Notes under the pieces: generated by a model | What the model was told of the DNA's origin: nothing | Databases searched by the model: none | Seen by the model: only the letters and a program-made list of their open reading frames with translations | From: Theodoxus fluviatilis | Lineage: Eukaryota; Mollusca; Gastropoda; Cycloneritida; Neritidae | NCBI GenBank assembly: GCA_034096865.1 | Contig: JAWQFJ010008787.1 | Coordinates: forward strand, 15,001 to 29,005 | Direction: 5' to 3' | DNA: 14,005 bases | Part shown: piece after piece, positions 6,474 to 14,005 of the stretch | Layout of the letters: each line of letters starts with the position of its first letter | Numbering within the stretch: position 1 is the first letter of the stretch | Position numbers and translations under genes: made by a program

Positions 6474-6730
6474 TGCCTGTCTGTCTGTCTGTTAGTCTCT
6501 CTTTCTTTCTTTTTCTCTCTCTCTTTCTTTTTTTCTCTCTCTTTCTTTTTCTCTCTCTATTTCTTTCTCTCTCCCTCTCTCTCTCTCTCTATATCTCTCT
6601 CTCTCTCTCTCTCTCTGTCTCCTCTCATCTTTCACGTCTTTTGTTCTCTATCCATACTCTTCTCACCCTTCTCTTTGTCTCCAATCTTTCTCCCACTTTT
6701 TCTTTTTCTCTATTTCCTTCTCCCTATGCC
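6473..6730 (+). repeat. Degenerate CT/CTTT-rich low-complexity tract
   Basis: After a few CTGT units this is CTTT, CTCTCTC and TTTTTCTC mixtures, including a second purer CT block near 6572-6615. It is almost free of purines on the plus strand. It decays into ordinary pyrimidine-rich sequence by about 6730. Confidence 0.88.
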
Positions 6731-7110
6731 TGATCTCCCTCCTTTCCCTTTAACTTTTCCCCCTACCCCCTACTCCCATCCTTGTAAACACCTCTCCCCC
6801 ACCTCTCCCCCGCTTTCGCCCTACCCCTGCGAGCAAGGACTTCGGGGAGGGAGCCAAAATGGCGGGAGTTAGAGGTCCGGGCCTCATTAGCGGCTTTCAG
6901 TGCCCGGCATCACATTCTGGACAGTGGCGCCCCCTTCACAGCAACGCCCACAAAGAGGGACAACTCCCAACAACTCTTCCGAACGCATGTTACCCTTAGT
7001 AAAGGGCTAACAGAGAGCACCCTCATGAGGGAAGCTAGGTGGCCGGGGTTAGGGATGAAAGAAAAGGAGCAGATGGAGACACAAGCACGGACGTCATGGC
7101 GATTGCCAAA
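6731..7110 (+). promoter_or_regulatory. GC-richer unique island with YY1-like and CRE-like motifs
   Basis: This is a non-repetitive patch between the microsatellites and the 31-bp array. CAAAATGGCGGG at 6855-6866 matches the YY1 core (AAnATGGCG), which often lies at start codons of housekeeping genes. GACGTCATGGCG lies near 7090-7101, so a CRE-like core abuts another ATG. From ATG 6859 a frame of 46 codons runs to TAG at 6997-6999. It has no recognisable similarity and no clear splice donor. CCCTCATGAGGG (7020-7031) is a 12-bp palindrome. Motifs are seen; promoter function is speculative. Confidence 0.2.
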
Positions 7111-7149
7111 GAAGGAACGCGAAGGTTGAAGGTCAGACAGCAGCAAGGG

Positions 7150-7327
7150 GTGAGAGTATAGAGGTGAGGGTAGGTAAATGGTTCATGTGTGTGTGATGGG
7201 GGTGGAGGAGGTGGAGAGAGATGGGGAGAGATGGGGGGGGGGGGGGAGCAATGGGGAGAGGAGGAAAGAGATGAGATGTGGAAGAGAGTAGAAAGGAAAA
7301 TTGCAAAAACAAGAGGAGGGGTATAAA
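7150..7327 (+). other. G-rich transition zone next to the 31-bp array
   Basis: GGTGAGGG, GGTGGAGGAGGTGGAGAG and a run of 14 G at 7233-7246 precede the first recognisable 31-bp units. The words GGGGTGGAG and GGTGG resemble parts of the unit, so this may be either the seed sequence or fully decayed array edge. Confidence 0.5.
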
Positions 7328-7520
7328 GACGAGGGTTGACGGGTGGAGTGGGGTAGAGGCAGAGGGTGGGTGGGTGGAGTGGGGTAGAGGTCGAGGGTGG
7401 GTGGGTGGAGTGGGAAAGAGGACGAGGGTGTGTGGGTGGAGTGGGGTAGAGGACGAGGGTGGGTGGGTGGGGGGGGGTAGTGGTCGGGGGTGGGGGGGTG
7501 GTGTGGAGTAGAGGACGAGG
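7328..7520 (+). repeat. Degenerate left edge of the 31-bp array
   Basis: The first units carry many private changes: AGAGGCAGAGG, GTGGGAAAGAGG, GGGTGTGTGGG, a GGGGGGGGG run, and GTAGTGGTCGGGGG. The next units inward are close to consensus. Greater divergence at array ends is the usual result of unequal exchange homogenising the interior, so this is a genuine array boundary rather than an assembly cut. Confidence 0.75.
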
Positions 7521-10500
7521 GTTGATGGGTGGAGTGGGGTAGAGAACGAGGGTTCGTGGGTGGAGTGGGGTAGAGGACGAGGGTTGGTGGGTGGAGTGGG
7601 GTAGAGTATGAGGGTGGGTGGGTGGAGTGGGGTAGAGGACGAGGGTTGGTGGGTGGAGTGGGGTAGAGGACGAGGGTGGGTGGGTGGAGTGGGGTAGAGG
7701 ACGAGGGTGGGTGGGTGGAGTGGGGTAGAGGACGAGGGTTGGTGGGTGGAGTGGGGTAGAGGACGAGGGTGGGTGGGTGGAGTGGAGTAGAGGACGAGGG
7801 TTGGTGGGTGGAGTGGGGTAGAGTATGAGGGTGGGTGGGTGGAGTGGGGTAGAGAACGAGGGTTCGTGGGTGGAGTGGGGTAGAGGACGAGGGTGGGTGG
7901 GTGGAGTGGGGTAGAGGACGAGGGTGGGTGGGTGGAGTGGGGTAGAGGACGAGGGTTGGTGGGTGGAGTAGAAGACGAGGGTTGGTGGTTGGAGTGGGGT
8001 AGAGGACGAGGGTGGATGGGTGGAATGGAGTAGAGGACGAGGGTGGGTGGGTGGAGTAGAGTAGAGGACGAGGGTGGATGGGTGGAGTGGAGTAGAGGAC
8101 GAGGGTGGGTGGGTGGAGTGGGGTAGAGGACGAGGGTGGGTGGGTGGAGTGGGGTAGAGGACGAGGGTGGGTGGGTGGAGTGGGGTAGAGGACGAGGGTG
8201 GATGGGTGGAGTGGAGTAGAGGACGAGGGTGGATGGGTGGAGTGGGGTAGAGGACGAGGGTGGATGGGTGGAGTGGAGTAGAGGACGAGGGTGGATGGGT
8301 GGAGTAGAGTAGAGGACGAGGGTGGGTGGGTGGAGTGGGGTAGAGGACGAGGGTTGGTGGGTGGAGTGGGGTAGAGGACGAGGGTTGGTGGGTGGAGTGG
8401 GGTAAAGGACGAGGGTGGGTGGGTGGAGTGGAGTAGAGGACGAGGGTGGGTGGGTGGAGTGGGGTAGAGGACGAGGGTGGGTGGGTGGAGTGGGGTAGAG
8501 GACGAGGGTTGGTGGGTGGAGTGGGGTAGAGGACGAGGGTGGGTGGGTGGAGTGGGGTAGAGGACGAGGGTGGGTGGGTGGAGTGGAGTAGAGGACGAGG
8601 GTGGGTGGGTGGAGTGGAGTAGAGGACGAGGGTGGGTGGGTGGAGTGGGGTAGAGGACGAGGGTGGGTGGGTGGAGTGGAGTAGAGGACGAGGGTGGGTG
8701 GGTGGAGTGGGGTAGAGGACGAGGGTGGGTGGGTGGAGTGGAGTAGAGGACGAGGGTGGGTGGGTGGAGTGGGGTAGAGGACGAGGGTGGGTGGGTGGAG
8801 TGGGGTAGAGGACGAGGGTGGGTGGGTGGAGTGGGGTAGAGGACGAGGGTGGGTGGGTGGAGTGGGGTAGAGGACGAGGGTGGGTGGTGGGTGGAGTAGA
8901 GGACGAGGGTGGGTGGGTGGAGTGGGGTAGAGAACGAGGGTTCGTGGGTGGAGTGGGGTAGAGGACGAGGGTGGGTGGGTGGAGTGGGGTAGAGGACGAG
9001 GGTGGGTGGGTGGAGTGGGGTAGAGAACGAGGGTTGGTGGGTGGAGTGGGGTAGAATACGAGGGTGGATGGGTGGAGTGGGGTAGAGGACGAGGGTGGGT
9101 GGGTGGAGTGGAGTAGAGGACGAGGGTTGGTGGGTGGAGTGGGGTAGAGGACGAGGGTGGGTGGGTGGAGTGGGGTAGAGGACGAGGGTTGGTGGGTGGA
9201 GTGGAGTAGAGGACGAGGGTTGGTGGGTGGAGTGGGGTAGAGGACGAGGGTGGGTGGGTGGAGTGGGGTAGAGGACGAGGGTGGGTGGGTGGAGTGGGGT
9301 AGAGGACGAGGGTGGATGGGTGGAGTGGGGTAGAGGACGAGGGTGGGTGGGTGGAGTGGAGTAGAGGACGAGGGTTGGTGGGTGGAGTGGGGTAGAGGAC
9401 GATTGTGGGTGGGTGGAGTGGAGTAGAGGACGAGGGTTGGTGGGTGGAGTGGGGTAAAGGACGAGGGTGGGTGGGTGGAGTGGGGTAGAGGACGAGGGTG
9501 GGTGGGTGGAGTGGAGTAGAGGACGAGGGTTGGTGGGTGGAGTGGGGTAGAGGACGAGGGTGGGTGGGTGGGTGGAGTGGGGTAGAGGACGAGGGTGGGT
9601 GGGTGGAGTGGGGTAGAGGTCGAGGGTGGGTGGATGGAGTGGGGTAGAGGACGAGGGTTGGTGAGTGGAGTGGAGTAAAGGGCGAGGGTGGGTGGGTGGA
9701 GTGAGGTAGAGGACGAGGGTGGGTAGGTGGAGTGGGGTAGAGGACGAGGGTGGGTGGGTGGAGTGGGGTAGAGGACGAGGGTGGGTGGGTGGAGTGGAGT
9801 AGAGGACGAGGGTAGGAGGGTGGAGTGGAGTAGAGGACAAGGGTGGGTGGGTGGAGTGGGGTAGAGGACGAGGGTTGGTGGGTGGAGTGGAGTAGAGGAC
9901 AAGGGTTGGTGGGTGGAGTAGAGGACGAGGGTTGATGGGTGGAGTGGAGTAGAGGACAAGGGTGGGTGATGGAGTGGGGTACAGGACGAGGGTGGGTGGG
10001 TGGAGTGGGGTAGAGGACGAGGGTTGGTGGGTGGAGTGGAGTAAAGGACGAGGGTGGGTGGGTGGAGTGGGGTAGAGGACGAGGGTTGGTGGGTGGAGTG
10101 GAGTAGAGGACGAGGGTTGGTGGGTGGAGTGGGGTAGAGGACGAGGGTGGGTGGGTGGAGTGGAGTAAAGGGCGAGGGTGGGTGGGTGGAGTGGGGTTGA
10201 GGACGAGGGTGGGTGGGTGGAGTGGGGTAGAGGACGAGGGTGGGTGGGTGGGTGGAGTGGGGTAGAGGACGAGGGTTGGTGGGTGGAGTGGAGTAAAGGG
10301 CGAGGGTGGGTGGGTGGAGTGGGGTAGAGGACGAGGGTGGGTGGGTGGAGTGGGGTAGAGGACGAGGGTGGGTGGGTGGAACGGAGTAGAGGACGAGGGT
10401 GGGTGGGTGGAGTGGAGAAGAGGACAAGGGTTGGTGGGTGGAGTAGAGGACGAGGGTTGGTGGGTGGAGTGGAGTAGAGGACAAGGGTTGGTGGGTGGAA

Positions 10501-11545
10501 TAGAGGACGAGGGTTGATGGGTGGAGTGGAGTAGAGGTCAAGGGTGGGTGATGGAGTGGGGTAGAGGACGAGGGTGGGTGGGTGGAGTGGGGTAGAGGAC
10601 GAGGGTTGGTGGGTGGAGTGGAGTAGAGGACGAGGGTTGGTGGGTGGAGTGGAGTAAAGGACGAGGGTTGATGGGTGGAGTGGAGTAGAGGACGAGGGTG
10701 GGTGATAAAGTGGGGTACAGGACGAGGGTGGGTGGGTGGAGTGGGGTAGAGGACGAGGGTGGGTGGGTGGAGTGGGGTAGACGACAAGGGTGGGTGGGTG
10801 GAGTGGGGTAGAGGACGAGGGTGGGTGGGTGGAGTGGAGTAGAGGACGAGGGTTGGTGGGTGGAGTGGAGTAAAGGACGAGGGTTGATGGGTGGAGTGGA
10901 GTAGAGGACGAGGGTGGGTGATGGAGTGGGGTACAGGACGAGGGTGGGTGGGTGGAGTGGGGTAGAGGACGAGGGTGGGTGGGTGGAGTGGGGTGGAGGA
11001 CAAGGGGTGGGTGGGTGGAGTGGGGTAGAGGACGAGGGTTGGTGGGTGGAGTGGGGTAGAGGACGAGGGTGGGTGGGTGGAGTGGGGTAGAGGACGAGGG
11101 TTGGTGGGTGGAGTGAGGTAGAGGACGAGGGTGGGTGGGAGGAGTGGGGTGGAGGACGAGGGTTGGTGGGTGGAGTGGGGTAGAGGACGAGGGTGGGTGG
11201 GTGGAGTGGGGTAAAGGACGAGGGTTGGTGGGTGGAGTGGGGTAGAGGACGAGGGTGGGTGGGTGGAGTGGGGTAGAGGATGAGGGTGGGTGGGTGGAGT
11301 GGGGTAGAGGACGAGGGTGGGTGGGCGGTGTTGGGTAGAGGATGAGGGTGAGTGGGTGGAGTGGGGTAGAGGACGAGGGTTGGTGGGTGGAGTAGAGGAC
11401 GAGGGTGGGTGGGTGGAGTGGGGTAGAGAACAAGGGTTCGTGGGTGGAGTGGGGTAGAGGTCGAGGGTAGGTGGTTGGAGTGGGGTAGAGGACGAGGGTT
11501 GGTGGGTGGAGTGGGGTAGAGGACGATGGTGGGTGGGTGGAGTGG

Positions 11546-11640
11546 GGTAAAGGACGAGGGTGGGTAGGTGGAGTGGGGTAAAGGACGAGGGTGGGTAGGT
11601 GGAGTGGGGTAAAGGACGAGGGTGGGTAGGTGGAGTGGGG
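11546..11640 (+). repeat. Local triplication of one unit variant in the 31-bp array
   Basis: The diagnostic GGGTAGGTGG occurs at 11562, 11593 and 11624, exactly 31 bases apart, each with the same GTAAAGGACGA half. Three adjacent units share two private changes, so single-unit tandem duplication happened recently. Confidence 0.85.
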
Positions 11641-12429
11641 TATAGGACGAGGGTGGGTGGGTGGAGTGGGGTAGAGGACGAGGGTGGGTGGGTGGAGTGG
11701 AGTAAAGGACGAGGGTTGGTGGGTGGAGTGGGGTAAAGGACGAGGGTGGGTGGTGGAGTGGGGTAGAGGACGAGGGTGGGTGGGTGGAGTGGGGTAGAGG
11801 ACGAGGGTGGGTGGGTGGAGTGGGGTAAAGGACGAGGGTGGGTGGGTGGAGTGGGGTAGAGGACGAGGGTGGGTGGGTGGAGTGGGGTAGAGGACGAGGG
11901 TGGGTGGGTGGAGTGGAGTAAAGGACGAGGGTGGGTGGGTGGAGTGGGGTAGAGGACGAGGGTGGGTGGTTGGAGTGGGGTAGAGGACGAGGGTGGGTGG
12001 GTGGAGTGGGGTAGAGGACGAGGGTGGGTGGGTGGAGTGGGGTAGAGGACGAGGGTGGGTGGGTGGAGTGGGGTAGAGGACGAGGGTGGGTGAGTGGAGT
12101 GGAGTAAAGGACGAGGGTTGGTGGGTGGAGTGGGGTAGAGGACGAGGGTGGGTGGGTGGAGTGGAGAAAAGGACGAGGGTGGGTGGGTGGAGTGGGGTAG
12201 AGGTCGAGGGTGGGTGGGTGGAGTGGGGTAGAGGACGAGGGTTGGTGGGTGGAGTGGGGTAGAGGACGAGGGTGGGTGGGTGGAGTGGGGTAGAGGACGA
12301 GGGTGGGTTGGTGGAGTGTGGTAGAGGTCGAGGGTGGATGGGTGGAGTGGGGCAGAGGACGAGGGTGGGTGGGTAGAGTGGGGTAGAGGACAAGGGTGGG
12401 TGAGTGGAGTGGGGTAGAAGACGAGGGTG

Positions 12430-12800
12430 GGTGGGTGGTGGAGTAGAGGACAAGGGTGGGTGGGTTGAGTGGGGTAGAAGACGAGGGTTGGTGGGTGGAG
12501 TGGGGTAAAGGACGAGGGTGGGTGGGTGGAGTGGGGTAGAGGACGAGGGTTGGTGGGTGGAGTGGGGTAGAAGACGAGGGTGGGTGGGTGGTGGAGTAGA
12601 GGACAAGGGTGGGTGGGTTGAGTGGGGTAGAAGACGAGGGTTGGTGGGTGGAGTGGGGTAAAGGTCGAGGGTGGGTGGGTGGAGTGGGGTAGAGGACGAG
12701 GGTTGGTGGGTGGAGTGGGGTAAAGGACGAGGGTGGGTGGGTGGAGTGGGGTAGAAGACGAGGGTGGGTGGGTGGTGGAGTAGAGGACAAGGGTGGGTGG
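12430..12800 (+). repeat. Higher-order repeat block inside the 31-bp array
   Basis: A rare short 29-base unit containing GGTGGTGGAGTAGAGGACAA, followed by a unit with GGGTTGAGTGG and GTAGAAGACG, occurs three times. Its GTGGAGTAGA word starts at 12438, 12591 and 12775. The spacings are 153 (29 plus 4 x 31) and 184 (29 plus 5 x 31). Blocks of five or six units were thus copied together. Confidence 0.8.
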
Positions 12801-13006
12801 GTTGAGTGGGGTAGAAGACGAGGGTTGGTGGGTGGAGTGGGGTAAAGGACGAGGGTTGGTGGGTGGAGTGGGGTAAAGGACGAGGGTGGGTGGGTGGAGT
12901 GGGGTAGAGGACGAGGGTTAATGGGTGGAGTGGGTTAGAGGACGAGGGTTGGTGGGTGGAGTGGGGTAGAGGACGAGGGTTGGTGGGTGGAGTGGGGTAG
13001 AGGACA

Positions 13007-13110
13007 AGGGTGGGTGGAGTGGAGTGGGGTCGAAGTCGAGGGTTGGTGGGTGGAGTGGAGTGGGGTAGAGGACGAGGGTGGGTGGGTGGAGTGGAGTGGG
13101 GTAGAGGTCG
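13007..13110 (+). repeat. Run of 36-bp units with doubled GGAGT
   Basis: Three neighbouring units carry GGAGTGGAGTGGGG, a doubling of GGAGT that lengthens the unit by five bases. They also share the rarer GTCGAGG variant in two cases. This is another recently amplified unit variant. Confidence 0.75.
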
Positions 13111-14005
13111 AGGGTTGGTGGGTGGAGTGGGGTAGAGGACGAGGGTGGGTGGGTGGAGTGGGGTAGAGGACGAGGGTTGGTGGGTGGAGTGGGGTAGAGG
13201 ACGAGGGTGGGTGGGTGGAGTGGGGTAGAGGACGAGGGTGGGTGGGTGGAGTGGGGTAGAGGTCGAGGGTTGGTGGGTGGAGTGGGGTGGAGGACGAGGG
13301 TGGGTGGGTGGAGTGGGGTAGAGGACGAGGGTGGGTGGGTGGAGTGGGGTAGAGGTCGAGGGTTGGTGGGTGGAGTGGGGTAGAGGACGAGGGTGGGTGG
13401 GTGGAGTGGGGTAGAGGACGAGGGTGGGTGGGTGGAGTGGTGTAGAGGACGAAGGTTGGTGGGTGGAGTGGGCTAGAGGACGAGGGTGGGTGGGTGGAGT
13501 GGGGTAGAGGACGAGGGTTGGTGGGTGGAGTGGGGTAGAGGACGAGGGTGGGTGGGTGGAGTGGGGTAGAGGACGAGGGTGGGTGGGTGGAGTGGGGTAG
13601 AGGACGAGGGTGGGTGGGTGGGTGGAGTGGGGTAGAGGACAAGGGTGGGTGGTTGGAGTAGGGTAGAGGACGAGGGTTGGTGGGTGGAGTGGGGTAGAGG
13701 ACGAGGGTTGGTGGGTGGAGTGGGGTAGAGGACGAGGGTGGGTGGGTGGAGTGGGGTAGAAGACGAGGGTGGGTGGGTGGAGTGGAGTAGAGGACAAGGG
13801 TGGGTGGGTGGAGTGGGGTAGAGGACGAGGGTGGATGGGTGGAGTGGGGTAGAAGACGAGGGTGGATGGGTGGAGTGGAGTAGAGGACGAGGGTGGGTGG
13901 GTGGAGTGGGGTAGAGGACGAGGGTGGGTTGGTGGGTGGAGTGGGGTAGAGGACGAGGGTGGGTTGGTGGGTGGAGTGGGGTAGAGGACGAGGGTGGGTG
14001 GGTGG

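Larger units (their letters stand above)
7328..14005 (+). repeat. 31-bp G-rich minisatellite array, about 215 copies, runs off the right edge
   Basis: The unit begins GGGTGGGTGGGTGGAGT and ends GTAGAGGACGA. Its period is 31 bases, checked at many successive GTAGAGGACGA words. Common variants are GGGTTGG or GGATGGG in place of GGGTGGG, GGAGTAG in place of GGGGTAG, and AAAGG for AGAGG. Length classes of about 26, 29, 30, 35 and 36 bases also occur. The copy number is length divided by 31. The plus strand is almost without C except one CpG per unit. Most GGGTGGGTGGG units satisfy the quadruplex rule (loops T, T, TGGAGT); GGGTTGG units do not. On the minus strand the unit lacks stops in all frames, giving open frames of 2204, 1322, 750 and 235 codons with a 31-residue Pro/His/Thr/Ser repeat. 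These have no ATG and are judged artefacts. Confidence 0.97.

Noticed and set aside
6036..6872. A 278-codon plus-strand frame rich in SL, SVC and VCV
   Set aside because: It is a translation of the CT, CTGT and GT microsatellites. Two more phases are equally open there.
7020..7031. CCCTCATGAGGG palindrome as an operator or terminator
   Set aside because: It is a twelve-base palindrome with no T-run and no gene beside it. Palindromes of this size are common by chance in a window this long.
7183..13797. A 2204-codon minus-strand open frame, with 1322-, 750- and 235-codon companions, as giant proline-rich proteins
   Set aside because: The array unit has no possible stop on the minus strand in any phase, so openness is expected. 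The frames overlap each other in different phases with the same repeat peptide, contain no ATG, start only at TTG codons, and tolerate non-triplet indels.
7328..14005. CRISPR array or telomeric repeat
   Set aside because: The 31-base units are contiguous, with no unique spacers and no cas genes. The unit is not TTAGGG or another known telomere word, although a subtelomeric location cannot be judged from this window.

Overview
The window looks like non-coding DNA from an animal nuclear genome, most likely a marine invertebrate. Four things point that way: a decayed non-LTR retrotransposon with a terminal simple-repeat tail, a tRNA-like SINE head, a CpG-rich promoter-like segment with an ATG that runs straight into a GTGAGT splice donor, and long microsatellite and minisatellite arrays. 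The retrotransposon family and the SINE head are of kinds that are abundant in molluscs and other lophotrochozoans, but that taxonomic guess is weak. There are no bacterial genes, operons, rRNAs, CRISPR arrays or phage genes. No complete protein-coding gene is visible.

Layout. Positions 1-425 form a promoter-like region: a 14-bp palindromic CRE/ATF site, two ETS-type motifs, and a short candidate first coding exon (407-424, MAALSS) ending at a consensus 5' splice site. Positions 425-1680 are intron-like or intergenic, with a 20-base poly-G run, an old 190-bp-offset segmental duplication (785-1111), an 18-bp palindrome and a tRNA-derived SINE head. Positions 1681-2561 hold a 5'-truncated, frameshifted LINE 3' end. 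It has a 10-bp target-site duplication and a three-copy AACTG tail, and its 5' junction was later copied in a 90-bp tandem duplication. Positions 2562-3400 are unique sequence without a recognisable gene.

Positions 3409-4236 are a minisatellite of about 39 copies of a 21-bp CT-rich unit. Its frame reads as STSSPTP heptads but has no ATG. A pyrimidine-rich tract (to about 4430) then switches to a purine/G-rich tract (about 4530-4870). Positions 4871-6088 are AT-richer unique DNA. They contain an inverted-repeat element with two 59-bp ungapped arms at 5201-5259 and 5499-5557. Positions 6090-6730 are a cluster of (CT)n, (CTGT)n and (GT)n microsatellites. Positions 6731-7320 are a short GC-richer unique island with YY1-like and CRE-like motifs.

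From about 7328 to the right edge (14005) is a minisatellite of roughly 215 copies of a 31-bp G-rich unit, and it continues out of the window. Most units carry a G-quadruplex-forming core and exactly one CpG. The unit contains no trinucleotide that would read as a stop on the minus strand. This produces giant overlapping proline-rich open frames in all three minus frames, which I interpret as artefacts. The array shows higher-order structure, discrete unit-length classes and recurrent CpG decay.

I found no evidence for a new multi-gene system. The most notable objects are the G4 minisatellite, the datable order of events at the LINE junction, and the unclassified inverted-repeat element.
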